Notes: a model not told the origin generated them from the letters alone. DNA of 64,000 bases from Paenibacillus doosanensis (GCF_025060755.1 NZ_JANYUY010000001.1:496001-560000), one strand, 5' to 3'; positions 1 through 8,960 are shown, counted from the first letter of the stretch. Translations and numbers: made by a program.

Positions 1-325
1 GTCCTACGCCTCCAGTACCGCTCTGCTGATAGCGGCGGCCGCCTTCTACGGAACCGGCTTCGGCGCAATCCAGCCCTCCCTGCAGGCCTGGATCATCCAG
101 CGTGCCGCTCCGGAACGGCGCGGCGCCGCCAATGCCACCTTCTTCTCCGCGTTCGATCTCGGAATAGGTCTCGGCGCATTGCTTCTCGGTCCTATCGCAG
201 CGGCGACGAACTACGCTGTCATGTACCGGTTTTCCGCCATTATGTTCGTGCTGTACCTGATCACTTACATCGTCTATATGCTGCGCAGCCGCAAACTCGG
301 ACAGAAGAAGTCTGCCCTCCGGTGA
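1..325 (+). CDS. MFS transporter, C-terminal part (partial)
   Basis: Only the last 107 codons lie in the window, read from base 2 to a TGA stop at 323-325. The translation has hydrophobic helices separated by a loop with the sequence APERRGAANATFFSAFDLG, which is typical of the last third of major facilitator superfamily drug or sugar exporters. A basic tail, ending RSRKLGQKKSALR, follows the last helix and should be cytoplasmic. The substrate cannot be told from this fragment. A strong terminator follows directly. The start and the N-terminal half are outside the window. Confidence 0.8.
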   Translation, partial: SYASSTALLIAAAAFYGTGFGAIQPSLQAWIIQRAAPERRGAANATFFSAFDLGIGLGALLLGPIAAATNYAVMYRFSAIMFVLYLITYIVYMLRSRKLGQKKSALR

Positions 326-379
326 GAAGGGCGCTCTTTCCAGCTGCATCCGCCCGATCCGGTTCACCGATTCGCTTGG

Positions 380-416
380 AACGTCATGACCGCAAAGGTC
401 GGACGTTCTTTTTTTT
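380..416 (+). terminator. Rho-independent terminator of the MFS gene
   Basis: Arms AACGTC/GACGTT and an inner GACC/GGTC stem enclose a small loop and are followed by a run of eight T on the plus strand. It lies between convergent genes. Confidence 0.8.
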
Positions 417-441
417 CGCTTCCGGAAGTCTGCGCTTTAAG

Positions 442-1032
442 CTATAGCACCTTCTCAAGCCGGGCGTACAGCGCCTCCACGGCCTGCCTCTTCCAAACAA
501 AGCTGCCGCGGCCGGCAATGAGCCTATCGCTTGCCTGCATGACCGTACCGATCGGCGGTCTGTTCCCGCGCAGACGATAACCCGGCTCGGCATCCAGCGT
601 TACATCGGAAAATGCCTGCAGCTCTTCCATAACAGGCGTCGTCCTTACGGCAAAGCCGCGGCTCAAAAAGTAGCTCGACGCGATACGCGGAAACTTGGTC
701 GCGACAACGAGATCCGGACGGTGAAGCGCATTTTCCGGCCCGAACAGCGACAGCGCGAGACGGTTCGTCCCCAGGTCGAGCAGTTCCACCGACTTTTTCG
801 CCGCTTCGGCGATAAGATGTTTGCCGGTAATGCCGAGATCCGCGGCGCCGGTTTCGACGAGCAGCGGAACATCCGCCGGTTTGACGAGTATCCACTCCAG
901 CCCCTCAGCCTGAAACAAATATTTCCGCGAAGCGCTCAGCTCTTCGGGCAGTTCGATTCCCGCCTTCCGCAGCAAGCCGGCCGCCGCATCGCAGCTGTCC
1001 TTCGGCAAAGCCATTCTCAGCATGTCGCTCAT
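442..1032 (-). CDS. Divergent HisG-like ATP phosphoribosyltransferase family protein
   Basis: 196 residues, near the short-form HisG length (about 210). The first two thirds match HisG: an N-terminal LRMALPKDSC, then PADVPLLVETGAADLGITGK (about 51-70), then LLDLG and ATKFPRIASSYFLSRG (about 112-127). The family's PRPP-binding segment, normally with ELAP..GLAD.IVD..TG.TL, is shortened and altered here: residues 135-156 read MEELQAFSDVTLDAEPGYRLRG, with PG in place of TG. Other frames across this segment show no hidden normal motif. HisG normally joins ATP and PRPP in the first step of histidine synthesis; this copy may not bind PRPP. No other early his gene or hisZ is adjacent. The ATG at 1032 has the upstream sequence GGAGGATATGT as a ribosome binding site. 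It may be a repurposed paralogue. Confidence 0.65.
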   Translation of the reverse strand: MSDMLRMALPKDSCDAAAGLLRKAGIELPEELSASRKYLFQAEGLEWILVKPADVPLLVETGAADLGITGKHLIAEAAKKSVELLDLGTNRLALSLFGPENALHRPDLVVATKFPRIASSYFLSRGFAVRTTPVMEELQAFSDVTLDAEPGYRLRGNRPPIGTVMQASDRLIAGRGSFVWKRQAVEALYARLEKVL

Positions 1033-1117
1033 ACATATCCTCCTTCATTTTTTTCATCAGCTCAAGCAAAGTTTATCTTTTATCATACCACAAATTTCCA
1101 GACGGTTTTTGCCGAAT

Positions 1118-1155
1118 AAAAAAAAGCCGCACCGGCCGGAAATGCCGATGCAGCC
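1118..1155 (-). terminator. Terminator of the beta-helix gene
   Basis: On the minus strand the arms GGCTGCATCGGC and GCCGGTGCGGC are followed by eight T. It stands 53 bases after the stop codon of the 1446-residue protein. Confidence 0.85.
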
Positions 1156-1207
1156 TCTTCACTTTCCCGCCGGGCCTAACTCTGAACGGTTTAAAGCTTA
1201 ACGGCTT

Positions 1208-4200
1208 TTAACGTACAATCCTCAGCGTGCCGCTGCCCTGGAAAAGCGTGCCGTCGCGCAGGCTGCCGATGACGGTCACTTTCACGCTGCCGGCAGCCGG
1301 GCCGGCGGCCGCGATCACCTGCTGCCTGTCGAAACGGACCAGCGCCAGGCTCAGACGCTCGCGGCCCCGCTCCTCAAATTCCCAGCGGCTCGGCTCGGGA
1401 TGGACGGATTTGCCGTTAACGAGCAGCCGGACGCTGCTCTTGTCGATAGCCTTGGCGTCGTATCCCCGGGGAAGCTGAATCCACGCGCCGACGGAATCCA
1501 AAACTCCCGGAGCCTTGACAATCAGTATCGGGGGAATCAGCTCCACCTGCGCTTCAACCGCAACCTGGAAATGCGCCTCCTGTACCGTCTGATTGCCCGC
1601 TTTATCCGACGCCGTCACCGTCAGCACGTTATCTCCCGCCATGGACGACAGCCGAGCGGTCTGCCCGTTCTTGACCGGCTTGCCGTTCAATGCGGCGCTG
1701 ACGCCGTCCGCACCCGACAAGTCGTCGTAAACGGAATACGTCACCGTCATCGTCTGACCCGTCGTATAGGAAGGCTCCAAGCGAATGTCGACCGCCGGTT
1801 TCGTCTTGTCGATGCGAATTCCGCCAACCGTCGCCGTCGCCTCGTTCCCCGCCCGATCCACGGCCGTTCCGGTCACCGACTGATCGATCCCTTCGGAGGA
1901 AATCGTCCGATCGGGAGAAACCGAGGCCAAGCCGGAGCCGCTGTCGGCCGCCGTAAAATGCACCGTCACATCGGTGCGGTACCAGCCGTTGGCATTGGGC
2001 TCAGCCGCAGGCGCTCCGCTAATGACGGGAGGCGTCGTATCGACTATCGTAATAGTCTGCACTCCCGCTGCAGCCGCACCGTACGCGTCGATAGCCGTCC
2101 AATGAACGAGCGTCACTCCCAGCGGAAAATCTGCGGGGGCGTCGTTTACGATCGATACCGCTCCCGGCGCGGCGGCCGCGCCGATATTCACCGCCGTTCT
2201 TTCTCCCGCCGCCTCGACCGTCAGATCGGGCGGAACTGTCAGCTGCGGAGGCTGCGTCTCCGTCTGCTTCACTTCTACCGTAAAGCCCTCATTCCGCCCC
2301 CCGCTGAGCTCGAAGACCAGCCTGCTCTCTCCGACCGGCAGCGCGGATAAAAAGGTTTTGTACAGCCGCACCTCATTGCCGTAAGCGGAATCCGTAACCG
2401 AGTAATCCCGGGATTCAGTCAATGCGGTATCCCCCAGCCGTATCGCCTTCAATGGATTTCCGTTCCCCCGGACCGTCACGTCGATATCGCGCTGTAAAGC
2501 GGGATGTTTATCGAAAACGGCGCGATCCGGCGAAAGAAACGCATCCGAAGCCGTATAATAAACCTCGATCTCATTGATCGTCGGCTCCTTGCTGACTCCC
2601 GACTCCTTTTTGGTAGAAAACATCCAAAGTCTGAAATATTGTCCGGTTACAGGGGCGAAGTCGATTTTCTTTTCGGCTCCGATCGAAGTTCCCGCCGTGC
2701 CCGGAATATCCACGTAATTGACGCCGTCCTCCGAATATTGAAGCACATAGGAGTCCACCCGCTGGTAAGAGCTTTCCTTAATAACCGCCTGATTGAACGT
2801 GATGGAATCTCCGAAGTCGACCGTCAAAAATTGATCGGTCACCTTGCCCTTCTCCGCGGACCAACGGGTCGAGCCGCTCCCGTCAAACGCTTTGGACGCA
2901 GTATAATCCTTGCTCCATTCGGACGACGCCAAATACGTTTTATTAAGCGTGAAGCTCTCCTGCGCGACATTCAGGGCCAGCACGGCGTCGTCTCCGCCGC
3001 TAAAGGTAAACGTAAGGGTATAAGATCCCAGCTCAAGCGTGGACAAATAGGCGCTCTTCAGCGTGACCGACGTCCCGTTGTTCACGTAATCGATACCGGG
3101 GACGAGCATTCTCGTTTCATCGCGCACGGATGCGAGCGTATTGCCGTTTAAATTCACGGAGATCGTGCTGTCGCCCGAATGCTGCGCATAGTTAAGCGTA
3201 GAAGCGCCGAGCTGCGAGCTGGCCGGAGGCGTGACGCGAATGTTCAAGAACGCGCGGTTGCCGGCGCTGAAGGAGAACGTCAAACTATGATAGCCGAGCT
3301 CCAGCTTGCTTAAATATGTTTTTGGGAACAAAACCGACGTCCCCTGAACCACATAATCGGTTCCTTGCACCAGCAAACCGCTGTCGTCCCGGATCGATGT
3401 CAGCGTGTTTCCGTTAAGTCCCATACCGACGGTCAGGCTGCCTCCGTTCACCGGATAAAGCACGGAGCGGACCGCTAAGATCGATTGAGCCGGAGGCAAT
3501 CCGGGGGCCTTCACCCCGATTTCGGAAAAGGGGATCGGCTGGAACCCGGGGATGCGCGAATAGAGAATCGAGTCCTCCTTCAGCTGAAAATTGCCGTTGG
3601 CCGCATCTTCAAACCCCAGATCGTCCTTGCTTCCGAACGTTACGTTGTTTTCGAACGTGCCGAGCTCCATGTTCCGGCTGTCCCCAGTAATCGGTCCGCT
3701 GTTCACGATGGCGTTGTTGCGGACGACATTGCGCTTGGGCAGCAGCGGCTCGTCGCTTAGAATGTCCGGCAGCGTCGGATAGCGCTCGCTCCATATGTCG
3801 CTCTGATAAGGCACCTGATCGAATTTGCTCATCAGCGATTCGTAATTTTTCTCTCCAGGTTTATAGCCGCGGTTCATAAAAGCAATCGAAGAGCCCGTGT
3901 CGATCACGATATTGTTCTCCACAATATTTTCCCGGCCGTTGGCCAGCTTGAACGCCTGCTTGCCGATATTGTAGAAGACGTTGCCGCGCATCTCCACGCC
4001 GCTCATATAATCGTCCAGGTAGATCGCCGCCGTCGAAACGCGAAGATCGCTCGCGACAATATCATGGAAGTAGTTGTAGCGGATGACGTTGCCGCGCCAC
4101 ACGAAGCTTCGGCCTGAGTAGATCGCCGAGGCGTCCGCGGTTTCTTTGACTACATCGTAAATTTCATTGTATTCGATGACATGGTCGTTCCCTCTGAATT

Positions 4201-5548
4201 GAATTGCAAAATGCGGCGCGTTATGCAGCTTATTATGCGTCGCCCGGTTGCCGACGCCGTTCAGCTCGACCGCGGAGGTATACGTCAATTTGATTCTGGA
4301 ATAATTGAAAATATCGTTGTTGTCGGCATAGTTGCCTGCCGGCGTCAGCGTCGCGACATCGCCGCCGTTCAGCGACACGCCGCCGTTGCCCATGCTGTAG
4401 ATGCTGGAGGCGTACACGCCGTTATTGCTTCCGCCGTTAATTTTGACGGCATAGCCGCCCATTTTACTGATCTCGCAGTATTCGATCCGGTTATTGTCCC
4501 CCCCGGTCATATCGATCGCATTGCCTCGGCTTACTTCCAGCGCAAGCCCGCTGAATACGATGTTCGACGCTCCGTTCATCGCGATCATATTTTGGTCGAA
4601 CAGCGACAGCTGCACGCGCGAGCTTGCCAAGGGAGCCGGAGGATACAGATAGAGCATTCCGTCCGCGCGGTCCAAATACCATTCGCCGGGAGCGTCCAGC
4701 TCTTCCAATATGTTGTAGAAATAAAACCGCTGTCCCGCTTTCATCGCGTAGCTGGACGTATTATACGTCTCTATCGTCTTCGTCGCCTGATCGATCGATT
4801 TGATCTGCAAATCGTTGGTGAACCAGTCGTTCCCCCAATATCCGAGCGCCCACGTATCGTTCGCGCTGCTCCAAGGCCGCAGTCCGCCGTCATCGTACGT
4901 GAACGTGTAGCCTGTGCCTTGCGACGAATTGCCGGCATATACGACCTGGTTTACCGTAGTGAACCCTTCGTTCGGCCAGCGCGCCAGCGTCATCACATTG
5001 CCGTCCACGAACAGCTCCGGGGCTACGGCCAAATAGTTGCCGAGCGTTCCGTAGTCGCTGATGCCGAGCGCCTTCAGATCCACCTGCCGCACCTTATCCG
5101 CGGCTTCCTGCGGAATTCGGGCCCGAACCGCCGGGTCCGTCACCGGCTCGAACAAGGAAGCGTCCAGCGCATCGCCTCCCGAGAGCGTTACCTTTTCCCC
5201 GTTATAGGCCTTGTACACGATGGGAGCGTCCGCTTCCCCCGAATCCCGGCCGTCGAGCTGGAACGTACGATCGATACGGTATTCTCCTCCTCTCAGCTGT
5301 ACGGTGACGCCACCGGCAGGCAGAGCGCCTCCGCTCTTCATCTCCCGGATCGCATCTCTCGCCCGCTCCAGAGTCGCAAACGGATGCTGAATCGAGCCGT
5401 CGCCGGCATCGCTTCCGTCTACGGCTACAAACCATTCAACGGAAGCCTGGCGTTCGTCTGCCGCCGCCCCCTTCCCTGCGGACAGCCAGCTTGCGCCCAG
5501 CACCATGCAAGCTATCACCGCTTTCATGAAACCGACCTTACTCTCCAT
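1208..5548 (-). CDS. Large secreted right-handed parallel beta-helix protein, GH141-like, with X2 and discoidin domains
   Basis: 1446 residues. A signal peptide ends near AAADERQ (about 31). Residues 38-690 form a parallel beta-helix: a start with AVDGSDAGDGSIQHPFATL, then DGNVMTLARWPNEG near 182-195, then many N-rich turns such as GNVIRYNYFHD and ENNIVIDTG. This layout resembles family GH141 plant-polysaccharide enzymes, which is an inference. Next come X2-like modules (about 690-772 and 777-862), an F5/8 type C (discoidin) module (866-998) with SEWSKDYTASKAFDG, a third X2-like module (1002-1095), a HYR-like module (1100-1170) and Ig-like repeats. No S-layer or sortase anchor is visible, so it is probably released. 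An alternative start is the in-frame ATG at 5527, which gives a more ordinary signal peptide. An AraC gene lies upstream, and a cre-like site precedes the gene. Confidence 0.8.
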   Translation of the reverse strand: MESKVGFMKAVIACMVLGASWLSAGKGAAADERQASVEWFVAVDGSDAGDGSIQHPFATLERARDAIREMKSGGALPAGGVTVQLRGGEYRIDRTFQLDGRDSGEADAPIVYKAYNGEKVTLSGGDALDASLFEPVTDPAVRARIPQEAADKVRQVDLKALGISDYGTLGNYLAVAPELFVDGNVMTLARWPNEGFTTVNQVVYAGNSSQGTGYTFTYDDGGLRPWSSANDTWALGYWGNDWFTNDLQIKSIDQATKTIETYNTSSYAMKAGQRFYFYNILEELDAPGEWYLDRADGMLYLYPPAPLASSRVQLSLFDQNMIAMNGASNIVFSGLALEVSRGNAIDMTGGDNNRIEYCEISKMGGYAVKINGGSNNGVYASSIYSMGNGGVSLNGGDVATLTPAGNYADNNDIFNYSRIKLTYTSAVELNGVGNRATHNKLHNAPHFAIQFRGNDHVIEYNEIYDVVKETADASAIYSGRSFVWRGNVIRYNYFHDIVASDLRVSTAAIYLDDYMSGVEMRGNVFYNIGKQAFKLANGRENIVENNIVIDTGSSIAFMNRGYKPGEKNYESLMSKFDQVPYQSDIWSERYPTLPDILSDEPLLPKRNVVRNNAIVNSGPITGDSRNMELGTFENNVTFGSKDDLGFEDAANGNFQLKEDSILYSRIPGFQPIPFSEIGVKAPGLPPAQSILAVRSVLYPVNGGSLTVGMGLNGNTLTSIRDDSGLLVQGTDYVVQGTSVLFPKTYLSKLELGYHSLTFSFSAGNRAFLNIRVTPPASSQLGASTLNYAQHSGDSTISVNLNGNTLASVRDETRMLVPGIDYVNNGTSVTLKSAYLSTLELGSYTLTFTFSGGDDAVLALNVAQESFTLNKTYLASSEWSKDYTASKAFDGSGSTRWSAEKGKVTDQFLTVDFGDSITFNQAVIKESSYQRVDSYVLQYSEDGVNYVDIPGTAGTSIGAEKKIDFAPVTGQYFRLWMFSTKKESGVSKEPTINEIEVYYTASDAFLSPDRAVFDKHPALQRDIDVTVRGNGNPLKAIRLGDTALTESRDYSVTDSAYGNEVRLYKTFLSALPVGESRLVFELSGGRNEGFTVEVKQTETQPPQLTVPPDLTVEAAGERTAVNIGAAAAPGAVSIVNDAPADFPLGVTLVHWTAIDAYGAAAAGVQTITIVDTTPPVISGAPAAEPNANGWYRTDVTVHFTAADSGSGLASVSPDRTISSEGIDQSVTGTAVDRAGNEATATVGGIRIDKTKPAVDIRLEPSYTTGQTMTVTYSVYDDLSGADGVSAALNGKPVKNGQTARLSSMAGDNVLTVTASDKAGNQTVQEAHFQVAVEAQVELIPPILIVKAPGVLDSVGAWIQLPRGYDAKAIDKSSVRLLVNGKSVHPEPSRWEFEERGRERLSLALVRFDRQQVIAAAGPAAGSVKVTVIGSLRDGTLFQGSGTLRIVR

Positions 5549-5609
5549 TATGAGCCTGCCTCGCCTTCACACTGTATTTGGGTATATCCCCATTTATTCC
5601 CTCACCATC

Positions 5610-5623
5610 ATACAGCGCTTTCA
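5610..5623 (-). promoter_or_regulatory. Candidate CcpA cre site upstream of the beta-helix gene
   Basis: The minus strand reads TGAAAGCGCTGTAT, which matches 12 of 14 positions of the cre consensus TGWAARCGYTWNCW. It lies 62 bases upstream of the ATG at 5548. Carbon catabolite control of a secreted polysaccharide enzyme would make sense, but this is a motif match only. Confidence 0.4.
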
Positions 5624-5719
5624 AGACGAGCCGGAATAGAGCAGCCTAACCAAACTTGTTGTAAAACTAACTTCTCGCAGAGATGACGACCAAGTACGCG
5701 CTTCAGCAGGCTGAGGGTA

Positions 5720-6574
5720 TCACGGATTCATCTTCCCGGCCCCTCCGTGCAAATGTCGGTAATCGGTCGGAGACAGTCCCGTGCTCTTCTTGAAGGCCGC
5801 CGAGAAGTACGAGCCGTCGCCGAATCCCGATCTTTGCGCCACCTCTCCGATCTGCAGCTCCGTCGACGCCAGCAGCTGCTGCGCATTCTCCATTCGGCGT
5901 TCATGAATGTAACGCATCGGAGGAAGGCCCATATAGCGCTTGAACATCCGAATAAAATAATTCGGGTGAAAATGCGCGTGCTGCGACAACTGCTCCACGG
6001 TCAGATCCTGCGCGAGGCGGGCTTCGATGTATTGAAGACAATCCAGCAGTTTCCCTATGGCGACGGGAGGCGGATCGCGGCGCAGGAGCATGACGGCGCG
6101 GTCTATGAAGAAACCGATCAGGGTGAACAGCGCCGCTTGAACTTGCAGCGTTGTCGCAGGTCCCGTGCCGGTGCGGCGGTCGGCCAGCTCGCGGAAGCCG
6201 CTTTGCAGCTGCCGGATATCCTCTGCGGCAACCGGTACGGCATAAGGAAGCCCGAACCATTGGAAAAGCCTCATAAAGCTGACGTTAGCGCGAAAGTGGC
6301 ACCAGTACATCGTATAGGGAATGCCATCCGCGGCGGAATACGCCTGCTCCACCCCTCCTGGCAAAAACCAGAGCTCGCCGGGCTTCGGCCGGTACTGCTT
6401 GCCGTCCAGTCGAAGCGAGCCTTCTCCCTCCATGATGTAATACATTTGGTTGTACGAAGGAAGGTAGGCGGAGCGCCTCCATTCGGGGCTGCAGACCGAC
6501 AGCTTGGCAAAGAGCAGCTTGACCCGCAGCCGGGACAGCTGATGATTCAATAATTGCGATTGATCTTGTTCCAT
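5720..6574 (-). CDS. AraC family transcriptional regulator with N-terminal cupin
   Basis: 284 residues from the ATG at 6574, chosen because AAGGGGAGTGGGAG stands just upstream; the longer open frame to 6730 starts with unlikely basic sequence. The N-terminal half is an AraC-binding cupin (MYYIMEGEGSLRLDGKQY, then PGELWFLPGGVEQAYSA). The C-terminal half carries two helix-turn-helix motifs, LTVEQLSQHAHFHPNYFIRM and IGEVAQRSGFGDGSYFSAAF, followed by KKSTGLSPTDYR. It probably senses a sugar and controls the downstream beta-helix gene, which begins 171 bases after its stop on the same strand. That link is inferred from position. Confidence 0.9.
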   Translation of the reverse strand: MEQDQSQLLNHQLSRLRVKLLFAKLSVCSPEWRRSAYLPSYNQMYYIMEGEGSLRLDGKQYRPKPGELWFLPGGVEQAYSAADGIPYTMYWCHFRANVSFMRLFQWFGLPYAVPVAAEDIRQLQSGFRELADRRTGTGPATTLQVQAALFTLIGFFIDRAVMLLRRDPPPVAIGKLLDCLQYIEARLAQDLTVEQLSQHAHFHPNYFIRMFKRYMGLPPMRYIHERRMENAQQLLASTELQIGEVAQRSGFGDGSYFSAAFKKSTGLSPTDYRHLHGGAGKMNP

Positions 6575-6728
6575 CTCCCACTCCCCTTTATTCGTTGGCC
6601 TTAAACGGCATGCGCGGCACCGGTCACCTCCCGTTCTCCTGTCGCTTCCTTCAAACGTTTTCTTTCTCTTACATGTTCGATTCGCGCCGAAGCTTCCCCT
6701 TCCGCCTGCATAAGAAACCGCTTGTGGC

Positions 6729-6763
6729 AAAAAAATAAGCCCCGGGCCGCATAAGCCCGAGGC
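6729..6763 (-). terminator. Terminator of the cysteine dioxygenase gene
   Basis: Minus-strand arms GCCTCGGGC and GCCCGGGGC (one G-U pair) are followed by TTATTTTTTT. Confidence 0.8.
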
Positions 6764-6784
6764 AGTCCATCCCGAGTAACCGGG

Positions 6785-7276
6785 TTATATAACGTAATCG
6801 AGCACCTGCTCGTACGTATGATACACCTTCGTATTGCTCATAGCCGGAGTGTAGGCATGTACAGAAACGACCCGTCTCGTCCCCGTATTGCACATTTGAT
6901 GAATCATTCCTTCCGGCGCGTACAGAAATTGCCCTTGCTTCACGACGCTCTCGCCGCTCTCGTCAACATAGCCTTCCGCACCGAGTTCGTAAATTTTGTT
7001 GGTCAATTCACCCTCCACGACATAAGCGCATCCTCTCGAAGCCCCGTGATCGTGAATCATCGTCTCTCTCCCTACAGGCAGATGAATCAGGATGACTTCG
7101 ACGACTTCGGATTGAAATAACACCTTGCGCCCGTAAGGCAAATACGAAGGCTCCGCGACATACGAAGACACCTCCTCTTCCTTCAGCTCCAACTGCTGTA
7201 TCGCCTGCCGCAAATCATAGGGGGACGGGTCGGTCATATTGCGAAACGCTTGCTCAATGGATTCAAGTAGTTTCAT
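6785..7276 (-). CDS. Cysteine dioxygenase type I (cupin)
   Basis: 163 residues. This family oxidises L-cysteine to cysteine sulfinate with Fe(II) and O2. The iron ligands are visible as H75 and H77 in IHDHGASRG and H126 in MIHQMCN. R50 in LPYGRKVLF fits the substrate carboxylate-binding arginine, and Y142 in VHAYTP is the catalytic tyrosine. The position that holds the cross-linking cysteine in mammals is glycine (G82), as is usual in bacterial enzymes. The ATG at 7276 has GGAGG ten bases upstream. It is monocistronic: a terminator follows, and the upstream neighbour is divergent. Confidence 0.88.
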   Translation of the reverse strand: MKLLESIEQAFRNMTDPSPYDLRQAIQQLELKEEEVSSYVAEPSYLPYGRKVLFQSEVVEVILIHLPVGRETMIHDHGASRGCAYVVEGELTNKIYELGAEGYVDESGESVVKQGQFLYAPEGMIHQMCNTGTRRVVSVHAYTPAMSNTKVYHTYEQVLDYVI

Positions 7277-7586
7277 GCTGCCTTACCTCCGTTAATAAAG
7301 TTTTCTATGGATTTGCATAAATAAAACTTATATTCAACTGAACTTCTATACAAATATTCGAGCGGAGGGTAAGGAGTGCTTGTCCATAAAAAAAACGGCG
7401 CTTGTCCGCTGCAAAAAATGTTCACAATCGGAAATAAGAGCAAGCCGGATTTTACCGCCCCATTGACAATATTTTGCTCCAGCAAGCTTCCGTTCCCGCT
7501 ATGCCCTAGCCAGAACCGTTCTCCATTTGCTACAATGTTCTCTATTCATATCCCGAGCTTAAGCGAAATCAAGGAGGACAATAAAC
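7277..7586. other. Divergent intergenic region without a gene
   Basis: 310 bases between the cysteine dioxygenase and the HAD hydrolase, which diverge. It is AT-richer than the genes. TTGTAT...TATAAG (minus, 15-base spacing) and TACAAT near 7529 (plus) could be promoter elements, but neither is a full consensus match. No convincing small ORF or RNA was seen. Confidence 0.5.
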
Positions 7587-8384
7587 ATGCCCGGTTTTCT
7601 ACTCGATTTGGACGGAACGTTATACCATGGAGACCGGCCGATTCCCGGCGCGGCCGAATTCATTCAATGGCTGAAGAAGCAGCGATATCCGTATTTGTAT
7701 GTCACAAACAATTCATCGCGCACGCCCGAGCAGGTGGCCGAGCATCTCGGCAAAGTCGGAATCGAAGCCGAACCGGAGGAAGTGCTGACCACTTCGCAGG
7801 CGGCCGCAATGTATATGAAGGAGCAGGGCACAGGGAGCAAGGTATACATGATCGGCGAAACGGGGCTCGAACGCGCTATGCTGGAAGCCGGGTTTTCGAT
7901 CGTGACGGAAGGCCCCGTCGACTTCGTCGTGCAGGGCATCGACCGCAGCTTCAACTACGAGAAGCTGGCGCAGGCGGTTAGCCTCATCCGGGCGGGAGCC
8001 GGCTTCGTGCTGACGAATCCGGACCATCTGCTCCCGTGGAACCACGAGCTGCGCCCCGGCGCGGGCTCGATCGGCGCCGCCATCGAACGGGCGAGCCAGA
8101 CCGAGCCTGTCGTGATCGGCAAACCGTCGCCGATCATTATGAACTACGCCATCCGCAAGCTCGGCCTGCCGGCGGAGCAGATCTGGGTCGTCGGCGACAA
8201 CTTGCGGACGGACATCCGCGGCGGCGTCGCCGCGCATTGCCGGACAGCGCTCGTGCTGACCGGGCTGATTACCCGCGCGACGCTGGAGCAGGAGCAGCTC
8301 GGCGCAGGCGTGCAGCCTGAGCTCGTCTGCGACAGCTTGGCCGAGCTTGCGGACAAGCTGTCGCAGCAGCCGGGCCGCGCGTAA
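7587..8384 (+). CDS. HAD-IIA family hydrolase (NagD/AraL/YutF-like phosphatase)
   Basis: 265 residues. The HAD motifs are complete: DLDGTLYHG (nucleophile D7, acid D9), the threonine/serine motif VTNNSS, the lysine in VIGKPSP and the acidic motif VVGDNLRTDI. A C2-type cap lies between motifs II and III (about 70-180), which places it in subclass IIA with p-nitrophenyl phosphatase/NagD-type enzymes that dephosphorylate small sugar or nucleotide phosphates. The natural substrate is unknown. AAGGAGGAC precedes the ATG. The histidine phosphatase relic starts 19 bases after the stop and was probably in the same operon. Confidence 0.88.
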   Translation: MPGFLLDLDGTLYHGDRPIPGAAEFIQWLKKQRYPYLYVTNNSSRTPEQVAEHLGKVGIEAEPEEVLTTSQAAAMYMKEQGTGSKVYMIGETGLERAMLEAGFSIVTEGPVDFVVQGIDRSFNYEKLAQAVSLIRAGAGFVLTNPDHLLPWNHELRPGAGSIGAAIERASQTEPVVIGKPSPIIMNYAIRKLGLPAEQIWVVGDNLRTDIRGGVAAHCRTALVLTGLITRATLEQEQLGAGVQPELVCDSLAELADKLSQQPGRA

Positions 8385-8403
8385 GGAGGAGGTTCACACG
8401 ACG

Positions 8404-8913
8404 ATGACGCGAGTGATCTTGATTCGCCACGGCGAGACGGCGGCGAACCGCGAGCCGGTATTTCAAGGGCATATGAACAATGCCCTCTCCGAAGCAGGCG
8501 TCCGCCAGGCGGAGCGTTTGGCGGAACGACTCAGCGTCTGGGCGATCGACGCCTTGTACTGCTCGGACCTGCCGCGCGCCGTTCAGACCGCGCAGATCAT
8601 AGCCGGGCGGCGGTCCGGCGGCGGCTCGCTTGCGACGTCTGCGGCGCTGCGCGAAATCGACCGCGGCCGCTGGACCGGCATCAGCTACGCCGACTGCCTG
8701 GCGGCCGATCCCGACGGCTGGCGGGCAAGCCGCCGCGATCCGTACTTCCGCTGCCCGGGCGGCGAGTCGTTCGTCGACCTGCATCATCGCATCGTGAAGG
8801 AAGTAAGCCGGATCGCCTCTCTCTCCCGGCGGAAGCGTCGCGATGGTAACCCACGGCGGCCCGATACGCGCCTTCTTCCGCCACTGTGTCGGATTGCCGC
8901 CGGGCGAGAACAA
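8404..8913 (+). pseudogene. Histidine phosphatase (phosphoglycerate mutase family), frameshifted and 3'-truncated
   Basis: It starts at the ATG at 8404 behind GGAGGAGG. The N-terminus has the RHG catalytic motif (VILIRHGETAANR), then SDLPRAVQTAQII and LREIDRGRWTG, all typical of the family. The frame breaks in a CT dinucleotide run at 8817-8825. Adding one CT unit would restore SLSPGGSVAMVTHGGPIRAF, which holds the second catalytic histidine. After GLPPGEN the homology stops and the frame runs into the terminator of the convergent padR gene, so roughly 30-40 residues of a normal C-terminus are missing. The truncation makes a simple sequencing error an incomplete explanation. Confidence 0.75.
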
Positions 8914-8960
8914 AAAAACCCGAAACTGCGCAGCTTGTTCAGCCAGCGTAGTTCCGGGTT
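8912..8960 (-). terminator. Terminator of padR
   Basis: The minus strand has arms AACCCGGAACTACGC and GCGCAGTTTCGGGTT followed by TTTTTTT. It lies over the truncated end of the histidine phosphatase relic. Confidence 0.85.

Noticed and set aside
4181-5686. 501-codon plus-strand open frame
   Set aside because: It lies opposite the beta-helix gene, has arginine-rich low-complexity translation and no ribosome binding site. It is a shadow of a real gene.
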